From contig NC_011244.1 of NCBI RefSeq assembly GCF_000019705.1, positions 806,001-870,000 of the forward strand: a stretch of 64,000 nt of DNA, in the 5' to 3' direction. The DNA comes from Borrelia recurrentis A1 (GTDB lineage: Bacteria; Spirochaetota; Spirochaetia; Borreliales; Borreliaceae). The notes under the pieces are model-generated. The model saw only the letters and a program-made list of their open reading frames with translations, was not told where the DNA came from and did no database searches. The position numbers and the translations under genes were made by a program. Shown one piece after another: positions 35,550-45,173 of the stretch; the first letter of the stretch is position 1; the number at the start of each line of letters is the position of its first letter.

Positions 35550-35598
35550 TATCATTACTTATTTAATTTTATTTAATATTATTACAATTGAGGTTGAT

Positions 35599-36582
35599 TT
35601 GCATCTATTTAAAGATTCTTTAAATTTGATTGTCTCTTCAGGAAATGGGGGTGCAGGATGTGTTTCTTTTTTGCGTGAAAAATTTAAGGCTAAAGGAGGT
35701 CCTGATGGAGGTGATGGAGGGAGAGGTGGGGATGTAATCTTTAAAGTTAAGTCTAATCTTAAAACTTTGTCTCTTTATAGAAATGGCCAAAAACTTAGTG
35801 CTAGTAATGGAAAATCTGGAATGGGTTTAAAGAAAAGTGGAGCTGCTGGGTCAGATTTGATTATTTTTGTTCCTCCAAATACTAGCATTTATGATGCTGA
35901 TTCTAATTGTATGTTATTTGAGCTTAAAAATTTTAATGATGAAGTTGTTGTTTTGAAAGGTGGAAGAGGTGGTCTTGGAAATGTGAATTTTAAAAGTTCT
36001 ACAAAACGCACACCAAGATTTGCTCAACCAGGAGAATCTGGGCTTACTTTAAATTTACGCCTTGAATTGTCATTAATAGCTGATGTTGGACTTGTTGGGC
36101 TTCCTAATGCAGGTAAATCTTCTCTTATCTCTAAAATAACTGCTTCACGATCAAAAGTTGCAAATTATCCTTTTACAACTAAAATTCCACATTTTGGTGT
36201 TGTAAGAGTTTCTTATAATGATTTGATTATTGCTGATCTACCTGGAATAATTGAGGGAGCAAGTAAAGGTATAGGTCTTGGTTTTGAATTTTTAAGGCAT
36301 ATTTCTAAGACTCAAATTTTGGTTTTCTTGATAGATGTTTCTAGTAATGATTTTATGAGTGCTTATGATATTCTTATTAATGAACTTAGAGTATATGATA
36401 TTGGACTTTTGAAAAAAAAGCGCATAATTGTTGCTAGTAAACTTGATTTAGAGGGTGCAACAGAAAATTTTAATCAGTTAAAAAGTATTTTGTCTGAAGA
36501 GAGGGTGCTAGGAATTTCTATTTATGATAATATCGGAATAAATGAACTTGTTAGTGAATTTTTTTCTTTAGCAAAAATTTGA
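35599..36582 (+). CDS. obg: GTPase Obg
   Basis: The glycine-rich Obg fold (about 1-157; SGNGGAGCVSFLREKFKAKGGPDGGDGGRGGDV) is followed by a GTPase domain with P-loop GLPNAGKSS (about 167-175), PFTTKIPHFG switch and DLPGIIEGAS. The C-terminal OCT domain of other Obg proteins is absent, as in many bacteria. Obg helps 50S assembly. The start is TTG at 35599, four bases after GAGGT. Confidence 0.94.
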   Translation: MHLFKDSLNLIVSSGNGGAGCVSFLREKFKAKGGPDGGDGGRGGDVIFKVKSNLKTLSLYRNGQKLSASNGKSGMGLKKSGAAGSDLIIFVPPNTSIYDADSNCMLFELKNFNDEVVVLKGGRGGLGNVNFKSSTKRTPRFAQPGESGLTLNLRLELSLIADVGLVGLPNAGKSSLISKITASRSKVANYPFTTKIPHFGVVRVSYNDLIIADLPGIIEGASKGIGLGFEFLRHISKTQILVFLIDVSSNDFMSAYDILINELRVYDIGLLKKKRIIVASKLDLEGATENFNQLKSILSEERVLGISIYDNIGINELVSEFFSLAKI

Positions 36583-36676
36583 AGGTGTTTATTTTGTTTT
36601 TTAGAAAATACAGATCAGTATTATGCAGGTTTTAGTTTGTTTGATTGATGAATTAAATTTATAATAGGGGAGATTG

Positions 36677-37249
36677 ATGCGAATAGCAATATTGGGTGGT
36701 ACTTATAATCCTGTTCATATTGGACATATGTTTTTGGCAAAAGAAATAGAGCATTTTTTAAATGTTGATAAGATCTTATTTATTCCTACTCATAAACCTG
36801 TTCATAAATGTGTTGAGGATATTAGTGTTACGGATAGAGTGACAATGCTTAAATTGGCGGTACAATATGAAGATAATATGTTTGTTGATGAATGCGATGT
36901 GATACATGGGGGGGTAACTTATACTATTGATACTATTGCTTGTATTAGAAATAAATATGCTAATGATGATATATATTTGATCATTGGAGATGATCTTTTT
37001 GAAACTTTTGATTCATGGAAAAATCCGGAAAAAATAGTTGAATCTGTTAATCTTGTAGTTGTTCATAGAATTTATAGCAAGAGATTGAGTAGTCGATTTA
37101 AACATATTTATGTTGATAATAGGGTATTTCCTATTTCGTCTTCAGAGATTAGAAATAGAATTGAACAAGGATTACCTGTAGATTATTTGCTTCCCTTTGA
37201 TGTTTTGAGATATATTAAAAATAATAATTTGTATGTTAAAGGTATGTAA
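36677..37249 (+). CDS. nadD: Nicotinate-nucleotide adenylyltransferase
   Basis: The enzyme makes deamido-NAD from nicotinate mononucleotide and ATP. The nucleotidyltransferase motif [12 protein letters not shown] (residues 7-18) with its H-x-G-H pair and the C-terminal [11 protein letters not shown] are diagnostic. ATG 36677 has AGGGGAG upstream. Length 190 is normal. A G7 run at 36908-36914 lies inside it. It is followed without any gap by the LCP gene, in the usual nadD-LCP-rsfS order. Confidence 0.93.
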   Translation: MRIAILGGTYNPVHIGHMFLAKEIEHFLNVDKILFIPTHKPVHKCVEDISVTDRVTMLKLAVQYEDNMFVDECDVIHGGVTYTIDTIACIRNKYANDDIYLIIGDDLFETFDSWKNPEKIVESVNLVVVHRIYSKRLSSRFKHIYVDNRVFPISSSEIRNRIEQGLPVDYLLPFDVLRYIKNNNLYVKGM

Positions 37250-38434
37250 TTGAGGAGAGAATTATTTTTTTTAGTTCTAATCATTTTAATAATTCTTGGT
37301 ATTGTAATTTTTTTTGTTGATATTTCTAAAAGAGAGCAAATATATTTTGAACTAAATACCAAAAGCAATATTAGCTTTTTATTTCTTGTAGAAGATGATA
37401 ATGAAAATCTTTTAAGTATGCAAGAAGTTTTTATTAACATAAAGACAGGAAATGTTGGATTTTTGGATATTCCTATTTATACAGGTTATGAAGATTTTAA
37501 AGGAAATATTTCGTGGTTTGAGGCTTTGTATAAAAAAAATAATTTTACTGAATTTTTAGTTAAAGTATCTAAACAATTGAATCATGAACCTGATTATTAT
37601 ATTCGTTTTAAAAAAGATAATTTTGTGAGGTTTGTTGATTATCTTGGTGGAGTTCGATTTCTTGTTAAAAATCCTGTTAAGGTATACAATTTGGTACACT
37701 CTATATTAATACCTTCTGGTAATTCTATTTTTGATGGTGATAAAGTTTATGATTATTTAAGTTATTTCAGAGATATTGCTTCTTATGATGAGCGATTTGA
37801 ATTTTATAAAGAATTTTTTAAAAAAATTTTAGCACAATTTGCTAATTTTCAAGAAGAATATGATTATTTTTCTAAAATGTATGTTATGTTAGATACTAAT
37901 CTTTCTGAAACTGTATTTAAATATATTCTTTCCAATTATAAAATAAATGATGAGAAGCTTATTTTTTTAAATATTAAGGGTCAAGAGGAAACATTTAAAG
38001 ATGATGATGATAATTTAATAAAAGTTATTTTTCCTTATTATGGGGGAGCAATTCTTAAGGAATCAATAGAAAATTTGAATAGGATTTTAATAGATGGAAC
38101 TAAAACCGAAGATGTAATTAAGATTATTATTTTAAATGGCACGCAAACTGCTGGGCTTGCAAGGAATGTAGCAGATATTTTTAAATCTTTAAAATTTAAG
38201 GTTATAAGATTTGGAAATGCAGATAAGCATAATTATTCTCATACTCTGATTATAAATAATTCTGATAATTTGGAGATTGCTATTAAGGCTGGAGATGTTA
38301 TTAGAGCGAGAAATATCAAGCCAATCTCTGAGTTTCATATGGATATTTTGGGACTTGATATCTCTGATATGGGTCCTGATGTTGTAATAATTTTGGGAGA
38401 TGATTTTGATGGAAGATATGTTAAGAGTCGATGA
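37250..38434 (+). CDS. LytR-CpsA-Psr (LCP) domain protein with LytR_C domain
   Basis: An N-terminal membrane helix (about 4-24) anchors a large extracytoplasmic part. Residues about 45-200 resemble an LCP domain (DYLGGVRFLV, IPSGNSIFDGDKVYDYLSYFRD), though the usual arginines in the RSR-type catalytic pocket are not evident. The C-terminus (about 285-390; KIIILNGTQTAGLARNVADIFKSLKF) is a LytR_C domain. LCP enzymes attach glycopolymers to peptidoglycan; Borrelia has no teichoic acid, so the job is unknown. The TTG start directly follows the nadD stop, with AAAGG upstream. Confidence 0.75.
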   Translation: MRRELFFLVLIILIILGIVIFFVDISKREQIYFELNTKSNISFLFLVEDDNENLLSMQEVFINIKTGNVGFLDIPIYTGYEDFKGNISWFEALYKKNNFTEFLVKVSKQLNHEPDYYIRFKKDNFVRFVDYLGGVRFLVKNPVKVYNLVHSILIPSGNSIFDGDKVYDYLSYFRDIASYDERFEFYKEFFKKILAQFANFQEEYDYFSKMYVMLDTNLSETVFKYILSNYKINDEKLIFLNIKGQEETFKDDDDNLIKVIFPYYGGAILKESIENLNRILIDGTKTEDVIKIIILNGTQTAGLARNVADIFKSLKFKVIRFGNADKHNYSHTLIINNSDNLEIAIKAGDVIRARNIKPISEFHMDILGLDISDMGPDVVIILGDDFDGRYVKSR

Positions 38435-38759
38435 TATTAAGAAGTTATGTAAAATTATATCTGATTTTGGTGGTATTGACGTTTTGGGTATTAATGTTAG
38501 TTCTGTGTGCAATTGGGCTGATTTTTTTATTATTGTTTCATTTTCGTCATTTAAACAGATGGAAGTTTTGTATACTGAAAAATTAATAGCTTTTTTTAAT
38601 GAGAGAAATTTAAATTGTTGTCTTCAGGGTAAAGGTTTCCTTTTTGATTGGACGGTTATTTCTTGTGGGGGTCTAGTTATACATTTAATGAGTAAAAATT
38701 CTAGAGAATATTATGAACTTGAAAAAATATGGGATAAGGGAGAAGTTATTTATTCTTGA
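38409..38759 (+). CDS. rsfS: Ribosomal silencing factor RsfS
   Basis: The protein has DUF143 motifs CNWADFFIIVSFSSFKQ, FDWTVISCGGLVIHLM and YYELEKIWDKGEVIY. RsfS binds ribosomal protein L14 and blocks subunit joining in starved cells. The start is chosen at ATG 38409, with GGGAG ten bases upstream; ATG 38400 and ATG 38418 are alternatives. It overlaps the LCP gene by 26 bases, indicating coupled translation. Confidence 0.88.
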   Translation: MEDMLRVDDIKKLCKIISDFGGIDVLGINVSSVCNWADFFIIVSFSSFKQMEVLYTEKLIAFFNERNLNCCLQGKGFLFDWTVISCGGLVIHLMSKNSREYYELEKIWDKGEVIYS

Positions 38760-38799
38760 GAGTTATTAATTAAAAAAAATAAAAATATCACAAGAATTA

Positions 38800-38828
38800 T
38801 TTACAAAAAATTAAAAATATTCTAGATT
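38800..38828 (+). promoter_or_regulatory. Possible sigma-70 promoter of spoVG
   Basis: TTTACA, a 17-base spacer and TAGATT lie 30 bases upstream of the spoVG GTG in a purine-rich region. Both hexamers are imperfect. Confidence 0.45.
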
Positions 38829-38857
38829 TAAAACATGTATTTTAGGGAGGCCTAGAA

Positions 38858-39148
38858 GTGAATATTACAAATGTAAGAATTAGGAGAGTTGATAATAAAG
38901 ATTCCAGTTCGAAGCTATTAGCATATGTTACAGTTACTTTTGATGATTGCTTAGTTTTACATAATATCAGAGTTATTAGAGGGCAAAAAGGCGTGTTTAT
39001 TGTTATGCCTAATAGGAGAACTAAAGTTGGAGAATATAAAGATATTGTTCATCCTATTAATCAAAGTTTTAGAGAAATTTTGCAAAGTGCTATTTTTAAA
39101 GAATATGTCAAAGAAAACCCTGCAAATTTTGAACTTGAATTAGTCTAG
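38858..39148 (+). CDS. spoVG: SpoVG nucleic-acid-binding regulator
   Basis: The 96-residue protein carries the SpoVG core [51 protein letters not shown] and [14 protein letters not shown]. In Borrelia, SpoVG is known to bind DNA and RNA and affect gene expression, including its own. The start is GTG with the excellent ribosome site GGGAGG seven bases upstream. Confidence 0.95.
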
Positions 39149-39157
39149 ATAATATTA

Positions 39158-39186
39158 TTGACAAAGTTTATTGTATTTTGTATCCT
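39158..39186 (+). promoter_or_regulatory. Sigma-70 promoter of tRNA-Gln (and probably rplY)
   Basis: A perfect TTGACA is separated by 17 bases from TATCCT. The predicted start is about 25 bases before the tRNA, which is followed closely by rplY without another clear promoter. Confidence 0.7.
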
Positions 39187-39218
39187 TTTGACTTGTGGAT
39201 AATTAGTTGTTAAGTATT

Positions 39219-39290
39219 TGGGACGTGGACAAGTGGTAAGTCACCTGGTTTTGGTCCAGGCATTCGAGGGTTCGAATCCTTCCGTCCCAG
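39219..39290 (+). tRNA. tRNA-Gln (UUG)
   Basis: Acceptor TGGGACG/CGTCCCA with discriminator G, anticodon stem CCTGG/CCAGG with loop TTTTGGT (anticodon TTG), and T-loop GTTCGAATC. No CCA is encoded. The rplY gene starts 22 bases downstream. Confidence 0.95.
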
Positions 39291-39312
39291 TATTTATATT
39301 AGGAGTTTTGTT

Positions 39313-39861
39313 GTGTATAGTAGTAGGATTTTAAAGTATGAGGGTCGCTCTAAATTTGGTTCATCATGTGCTCGTATTTTACGGGCAAAGTCCGAAATAC
39401 CAGCTGTTGTTTATGGTAAAGAAAGTGATGTTTTGCATATAAAGATCAATAGTAATGAATTTGATAAAAAATTTGCTAAATTTACAGATAATACTGTTTT
39501 GCTTTTAAATGACGGTATGGTTGAAAAATGTGTTTTCATTAAAGATGTTAGTGAAAATCTTACAAAGAAATTTATTTATCATATTGATTTTTATGAAGTT
39601 GATAGAACTAGGGAAATTGAAAGGGATATATCAATTAAATTTATAGGAGCTTCTGTTGGTGTTAAGGAAGGTGGTACCTTAAGTGTACTCCGTAATACAG
39701 TTAAAGTGAAGGCTCTGCCTTTGAATTTGCCAGAGTTTGTTGAAGTAGATTTAACTCCTGTTAAAAAGGGGGATCAAATAACTTTGAAAGATATTGTACT
39801 TTCTGATAATGTAAAACTTTCTGAAACAGATGAAAATTTGGCGGTTTTATTTGTAAAATAA
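39313..39861 (+). CDS. rplY: Ribosomal protein L25/Ctc
   Basis: The 182-residue protein is the long, two-domain Ctc form: an N-terminal 5S rRNA-binding domain ([33 protein letters not shown]) and a C-terminal TL5-type beta domain (about 95-182; [32 protein letters not shown]). The start is GTG with AGGAG eight bases upstream. It lies between tRNA-Gln and pth, the usual rplY-pth order. Confidence 0.93.
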   Translation: MYSSRILKYEGRSKFGSSCARILRAKSEIPAVVYGKESDVLHIKINSNEFDKKFAKFTDNTVLLLNDGMVEKCVFIKDVSENLTKKFIYHIDFYEVDRTREIERDISIKFIGASVGVKEGGTLSVLRNTVKVKALPLNLPEFVEVDLTPVKKGDQITLKDIVLSDNVKLSETDENLAVLFVK

Positions 39862-39866
39862 AAAAT

Positions 39867-40433
39867 ATGAATTTATTAATAGTTGGCCTAGGTAATCCTG
39901 GGTCTAATTTTTTGCATACTAGGCATAATGTTGGTTTTGGATTGATAGATAAGTTGGTTATGAAAAATGCTCTTTCATTAAGAAAAGCCAAAAACTATGA
40001 ATATGCAGATTTTAATGTTGATTCTAGGCGAATAGTTTTAATTAAACCTTTAACTTATATGAACTTGAGTGGTAATATTTTTCCTTGTGTTTTTTCTAAG
40101 TTTTATATGAAAATAAATAATTTATTGGTTGTGGTTGATAATGTTGATTTACCTTTGGGAAAGTGTAGACTTAGAAAGGTAGGGGGTGCTTCTACTCATA
40201 ATGGGCTTCGTTCTATTTCTGAGAGTCTTGGGAGTACTAAGTATGGTAGACTCTATATTGGGGTTGGAAATAATAGTGCTTTTGGTCTTAAAGATTTTGT
40301 TCTTTCAAAATTTAATGATAGTGAACTTGTTCGTGTTAAAAATGTATTTAATTTTTTAAGTGAAGAAATATTGGGTATAGATGAATTTAGTTTTGAGCAT
40401 AAAATTGCAACTATTAATTCTAGTAGTTTTTGA
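39867..40433 (+). CDS. pth: Peptidyl-tRNA hydrolase
   Basis: The enzyme releases peptides from dropped-off peptidyl-tRNA. [19 protein letters not shown] holds the catalytic H20, and LTYMNLSG and [16 protein letters not shown] are the other conserved sites. Length 188 is standard. It starts five bases after rplY and overlaps tilS by one base (TGATG). Confidence 0.95.
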   Translation: MNLLIVGLGNPGSNFLHTRHNVGFGLIDKLVMKNALSLRKAKNYEYADFNVDSRRIVLIKPLTYMNLSGNIFPCVFSKFYMKINNLLVVVDNVDLPLGKCRLRKVGGASTHNGLRSISESLGSTKYGRLYIGVGNNSAFGLKDFVLSKFNDSELVRVKNVFNFLSEEILGIDEFSFEHKIATINSSSF

Positions 40434-41749
40434 TGGTTTGGGATAATATAATAACAAGAATAGAAGATTTTTATAAAAGAAATTTATTGACTAAAGAGAA
40501 AGTAATTGTTGCCTTTTCTGGAGGTCCAGATTCTACTGTTTTGTTATTAAATTTAAAAAAATATTTAAATAATAATATTGTTGCTTTTTATTTTGCTCAT
40601 TATATAAGGTCAAAAAGTGAACAAGATTTAGAAATAGAACATGTTAAGAAATTTTGTAATTTGTATGATATCGTTTGTCAGATAAAGAAGTGTGATGTTG
40701 ATATTAAAATAAAAGCGAAGCAATTGGGTATTTCTATTGAAGAATTGGCCAGAAAATATCGATATAATGCTTTATTAGAAGCTCTTAATGAAAATCATGC
40801 TAGTTATGTTGCTCTTGCTCATAATAAAAATGATCAATTTGAGACTTTAATAATGAGATTTTTTCAAGGTTCATTTTTGGATGGATTTGTTGGTATTCCA
40901 GTTATTAATAATTTCATTATTAGGCCTTTGCTTGAAGTGTCAAGAGAAGAGATTGAAAAATTTTTATCTGTTAATAATATTGTTTATTCTATTGATAGTA
41001 CTAATCATGAAGATTTGTATTTAAGAAATAAAGTTAGAAATAATCTTGTTCCTGTTATTAAAAAAATTTTTAAAGGATATGAAAAAGGATTAAGGAGAAT
41101 ATCTGATTTTTCAAGGGAACTTACAAACTATTTTGATAGAGAAGATTTTCTTCCCTTTATTAAGGGTAATTATTATTATTCTTTTGATGCTATGGTTTTT
41201 TTTAATTTGCCAAAATATTTGGTTTTTAGGAGTGTTTTTAAAATTTTAAATTTGGAAAAAATTGTGACAAATTTATCATACGGGTCTTTAAGTGAGATTT
41301 TTAGAGTAAGTCTTAATAATAAAAGGAGTAATATTTTACTTAAGAATAATGATTTTTTTTTGGAGAAACGTAGAGATAAGGTTAATCTTATTTTTAGGAG
41401 ATCTGAGGAAATGCGTAGACCTTTTGATTTTTTCTTAAGAGTTAATGAATATCATAGTTTATCTTTAGGTAAGATTTTGTTAGAATGTTTGGAGTGTGAA
41501 GATGATTCTATACTAACATTGAGATGTTGTTCTTATGAGTTTAGACATAAATTTTTTAAAAAAAAGTTACAATCAAAGAAGTTCTTTTCTAAGTTTGTAA
41601 GATATAATCCACTTTATTTAATGTTGTTAGTATTAAATGATAAGATAATTGGAATTATTGATTTAAATACTTTAAACTTAATGTGGAGTGATAAGAATAT
41701 TCTTAAAAAAATTAGTATATCTTTGTTCGGAGGATTTTTAAAGGAATGA
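40433..41749 (+). CDS. tilS: tRNA(Ile)-lysidine synthase
   Basis: TilS converts C34 of the AUA-reading tRNA-Ile to lysidine using ATP and lysine. The ATP pyrophosphatase P-loop SGGPDS is at residues 29-34, and ELARKYRYNALLEAL and LAHNKNDQFETLIMRFFQGS are further signatures. A C-terminal substrate domain is present; 438 residues is the normal full form. ATG 40433 is used instead of the TTG three bases before. Its stop overlaps the ftsH ATG by four bases. Confidence 0.93.
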   Translation: MVWDNIITRIEDFYKRNLLTKEKVIVAFSGGPDSTVLLLNLKKYLNNNIVAFYFAHYIRSKSEQDLEIEHVKKFCNLYDIVCQIKKCDVDIKIKAKQLGISIEELARKYRYNALLEALNENHASYVALAHNKNDQFETLIMRFFQGSFLDGFVGIPVINNFIIRPLLEVSREEIEKFLSVNNIVYSIDSTNHEDLYLRNKVRNNLVPVIKKIFKGYEKGLRRISDFSRELTNYFDREDFLPFIKGNYYYSFDAMVFFNLPKYLVFRSVFKILNLEKIVTNLSYGSLSEIFRVSLNNKRSNILLKNNDFFLEKRRDKVNLIFRRSEEMRRPFDFFLRVNEYHSLSLGKILLECLECEDDSILTLRCCSYEFRHKFFKKKLQSKKFFSKFVRYNPLYLMLLVLNDKIIGIIDLNTLNLMWSDKNILKKISISLFGGFLKE

Positions 41750-43656
41750 ATATTAACAATAATAATTTGAATAATAATGGTAAATCTAATAATAAAAAGA
41801 AAAATAAGAATTGGATTTTGGGACTTGTTGTTGTTTTCTTAGTTTTAGCAATATTCATGTCTTATTTTATGCGTGGTGGAGAAAATTATAAAAACGTTCC
41901 TTATAGTACATTTCAGACTTATTTAGATAGTGGTTTGATTGAATCAGTTGTGATTATTGATAAGAGTCAAATTCAGTTTATTGTCAAAAATTCTAATTTA
42001 GGAAAGTCTTATTTCTCTACTAGTATTCCTTATTTTGATATTAATTTACTTGCGGAGCTTAAAGCCAAGCGAGTAGAGGTAAGTTCTGGAAAGAGTCAAT
42101 CGTCTTTAATTGGCGTTTTACTTCAAACTTTACCTTGGATATTATTTTTTGTTTTCTTTTTCTTTATTTTTCGTCAAACTCAAGGTGGTGGTGGGAAAGT
42201 TTTTTCATTTGGAAAAAGCAATGCTCAAAAATATGAAGCAGGAAAGAATAAAGTTACTTTTAAAGATGTTGCTGGGCAAGAAGAAGCAAAACAAGAACTT
42301 GGTGAAGTAGTTGAATTTCTTAAATATCCTAAAAAATTTGAAAAAATTGGTGCCAGAATTCCCAAAGGTGTTCTTTTGGTTGGATCTCCTGGAACAGGAA
42401 AGACTTTGCTTGCCAAGGCTGTTGCTGGGGAAGCAGGAGTAAATTTTTTCCATATGTCGGGTTCTGATTTTGTTGAGATGTTTGTAGGGGTTGGGGCAAG
42501 TCGTGTTAGAGATCTTTTTGATAATGCAAGAAAAAATGCTCCTTGTATAATTTTTATTGATGAACTTGATGCTGTTGGGAGAAGTCGTGGAGCTGGACTT
42601 GGTGGTGGTCATGATGAGAGAGAACAGACTCTTAATCAATTATTAGTTGAGATGGATGGTTTTGGGACATATACTAATGTAATAGTGATGGCAGCTACAA
42701 ATAGACCTGATGTTCTTGATTCTGCTTTGTTAAGACCAGGTAGATTTGATAGGCAAGTAGCAGTTACTTTGCCTGATATTAAGGAGAGAGAAGCAATATT
42801 AAATATACATGCTCAGAAGACTAAGCTTGCAAAAGAGATCGACTTAAGAGTAATAGCAAGAGCTACCCCTGGTGTTAGTGGTGCTGATCTTGCAAATTTA
42901 ATTAATGAAGGTGCTTTGATTGCTGCTAGAAATAATCAATCTGAAATTTTGATGCATGATTTGGAAGAAGCTCGGGATAAAATACTTATGGGAGTTGCTA
43001 AAAAATCTATGACTATTACTGATAGGCAAAAACTTGAAACAGCTTATCATGAAGCTGGTCATGCTTTGCTTCATTATTATCTTGAGCATGCTGATCCTTT
43101 ACATAAAGTTACTATTATTCCTAGAGGTAGAGCTCTTGGTGTTGCTTTTTCTCTTCCTAAAGAAGATAGACTTTCAATCAATAAGAATCAAATTCTTGAT
43201 AAAATTAAAATATGTTATGGTGGTTATGCTAGTGAGCAGATTAATTTAGGTTTTACTACAGCTGGTGTTCAGAATGATTTAATGCAAGCTACTAATTTGG
43301 CAAAGAAAATGGTTACAGAATGGGGTATGGGAGAGGATGTAGGTCCTATATTTTTGGTAGATGATGAAGCTCCAATTTTTCTTCCAAAAGAATTTTCTAA
43401 ATCAAAAGCATATTCTGAAAATACTGCTGATAGAGTAGATAGAGAAGTTAAGAAAATTCTTGAAGGGTGTTTAAAAGAGGCATCAGATATTTTAATTAAG
43501 CATAAGGATCAGTTAGTAAAACTTGCAGAGGCCTTGATTACAAGAGAAACTTTAACAGATAATGAAGTGAGAGAACTTTTAGGTTTTGAATTAATTGAGA
43601 GTGATTATGAACTAAGTTTAAAACAGTCTAAGCAAGAAGAGACAATTGATAGATAA
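41746..43656 (+). CDS. ftsH: ATP-dependent zinc metalloprotease FtsH
   Basis: The inner-membrane AAA protease has two membrane helices (about 23-42 and 121-142), Walker A GSPGTGKT (213-220), Walker [12 protein letters not shown], the arginine-finger region [10 protein letters not shown] and the zinc motif HEAGH (435-439). Length 636 is normal. It degrades misassembled membrane proteins and short-lived regulators. It overlaps tilS, the order seen in many bacteria. Confidence 0.97.
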   Translation: MNINNNNLNNNGKSNNKKKNKNWILGLVVVFLVLAIFMSYFMRGGENYKNVPYSTFQTYLDSGLIESVVIIDKSQIQFIVKNSNLGKSYFSTSIPYFDINLLAELKAKRVEVSSGKSQSSLIGVLLQTLPWILFFVFFFFIFRQTQGGGGKVFSFGKSNAQKYEAGKNKVTFKDVAGQEEAKQELGEVVEFLKYPKKFEKIGARIPKGVLLVGSPGTGKTLLAKAVAGEAGVNFFHMSGSDFVEMFVGVGASRVRDLFDNARKNAPCIIFIDELDAVGRSRGAGLGGGHDEREQTLNQLLVEMDGFGTYTNVIVMAATNRPDVLDSALLRPGRFDRQVAVTLPDIKEREAILNIHAQKTKLAKEIDLRVIARATPGVSGADLANLINEGALIAARNNQSEILMHDLEEARDKILMGVAKKSMTITDRQKLETAYHEAGHALLHYYLEHADPLHKVTIIPRGRALGVAFSLPKEDRLSINKNQILDKIKICYGGYASEQINLGFTTAGVQNDLMQATNLAKKMVTEWGMGEDVGPIFLVDDEAPIFLPKEFSKSKAYSENTADRVDREVKKILEGCLKEASDILIKHKDQLVKLAEALITRETLTDNEVRELLGFELIESDYELSLKQSKQEETIDR

Positions 43657-43678
43657 AACAAGTTTTTAAGGAGTTTTT

Positions 43679-45157
43679 GTGGTTGTCTTAAAAATTGTAT
43701 TATTGTTTTTAATTTTTGTAAATTTAAATGCCAATTTAAATAAGAGAGACGAAGATATATCTAAAATTCTTTTGCTTGAATCTAAAAGTTTTAATGGTAC
43801 TCAAAGAGGACTTGATATGCTTTATGGTTCTCTTGAATTTAATTTAAAAAACTCCGATTCTCTTTATGAGCTGTCATTGAGGAATGATATTTCATTGTTA
43901 GATAGAATTTATTTATTAAAATCAGCTATAGAGATTAATAATTTTGTACTTGTAAAACCCTTGGATTTATACTTTCAGTATTTTTCATTAATTTTGGATC
44001 AAAATGAGGATGTTTATAAGAATAAAGAAATTATTGACATTTATGATAAGTTGGATAGTGATTTAAAAAATGATAAAGACTTGATTTATATGAGACTTGA
44101 GGCGTCTAGTAGGCTTGGAGATTTTAGTGGTACTTTTGATAAAGTATTAAAAAGTGCTTTTTCTGTGTATAGTGATGATATAAGGTTTTTTAAATGGTTT
44201 TTAAAGGAAGATAAATTTTTTGCAAGTCTTTTTAATAAGCTTAAGTTAAAGGGAGATTCTTTTTTTAAAAGCGAAAATATTGATTTTATTTTTAAAAATA
44301 CAACATTAAATGAACCTAATGCTGTTGCTTTGTTTACTTTTCTTAAGAATAAAAGCAAACAAATAAATGGTGTTCAGAGTATGTATTTGCTTAAATATCG
44401 TCTTTTAACACCTGATGAGGCCTATGTTTTTTTTAAAGAAAAGCCGCCAAGTACGCTTCGTGACTATAAAATGTTTTATGATCTTTTGGGTGATCCTAAT
44501 ATACGAGAAGAATTTTTAAATTATTATAAAAACTTATCAGGTGTATATTTTGTAGATGATAAGAATGATGTTGTAGTATTTAAAAATGGTGTTTTAGTAA
44601 ATTTTTTTTCCAAAATAGCGAATTATACTTCAAATTTAAATTTAGATGAAAAATATCTGAATAAGGTTTATTTTGAAAATAAAATTCCTATTCGTTATGA
44701 AAATGTTTTATTTGGTTATAATGTTTATTATTCTATTTATCCTTATGTTAGTATGATTGAGGTTAAGTACCCAAATAAGAAAGCCGTTTATATTTTTGCT
44801 TTGGATTCTTTTCGTTATGAAATTTTTGATAATTTTAGTTATAGTTTTGATTATGTAGGTATTAATAATTTTTTGATAGCCGATGTTCCAGAAATTTTTG
44901 TTCCTAATATGTTAAATTTAAGTCCAAAGCAAGTTTCTTCTTTTGATATCCGACAAGCTTTGATATCTAAAAAGATTTTTAATGAGCATGATGTTGTTGA
45001 AATTAGAAATTATTCTTTTGGGGATTTGACTTCAGTTTATAAAAAAATTAATGACTCTAAGAAGTTTAATTATATTGAAATTTATGATAAAGGAGTTTTT
45101 AAAGCTAAAAGAGTTATTTTAGATGATTCTTTGGATGTCTATCGTAACATTAAGTAG
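43679..45157 (+). CDS. Secreted helical-repeat protein of unknown function
   Basis: The GTG start with AGGAG upstream gives a signal peptide (about 1-19, ending N-A-N). The 492-residue protein has helical, TPR-like sections in the first 260 residues (SLYELSLRNDISLLDRIYLLKSAIEI, LIYMRLEASSRLGDFSGTFDKVL) and a beta-rich C-terminal half (GVYFVDDKNDVVVFKNGVLVNFF). I do not recognise a family. It follows ftsH by 22 bases and precedes the lipoprotein protease by 16 bases, so all three may be cotranscribed. Confidence 0.7.
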   Translation: MVVLKIVLLFLIFVNLNANLNKRDEDISKILLLESKSFNGTQRGLDMLYGSLEFNLKNSDSLYELSLRNDISLLDRIYLLKSAIEINNFVLVKPLDLYFQYFSLILDQNEDVYKNKEIIDIYDKLDSDLKNDKDLIYMRLEASSRLGDFSGTFDKVLKSAFSVYSDDIRFFKWFLKEDKFFASLFNKLKLKGDSFFKSENIDFIFKNTTLNEPNAVALFTFLKNKSKQINGVQSMYLLKYRLLTPDEAYVFFKEKPPSTLRDYKMFYDLLGDPNIREEFLNYYKNLSGVYFVDDKNDVVVFKNGVLVNFFSKIANYTSNLNLDEKYLNKVYFENKIPIRYENVLFGYNVYYSIYPYVSMIEVKYPNKKAVYIFALDSFRYEIFDNFSYSFDYVGINNFLIADVPEIFVPNMLNLSPKQVSSFDIRQALISKKIFNEHDVVEIRNYSFGDLTSVYKKINDSKKFNYIEIYDKGVFKAKRVILDDSLDVYRNIK

Positions 45158-45173
45158 CTTTTAAAAATTATTG

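Noticed and set aside
36908-36914. G7 run in nadD as a phase-variation switch
   Set aside because: nadD is a housekeeping gene, the run is one base shorter than that in murG, and there is no second homopolymer or alternative frame product.
42205-42639. Minus-strand open frame of 144 codons inside ftsH
   Set aside because: Antisense to the AAA domain of ftsH; composition is that of a shadow frame.
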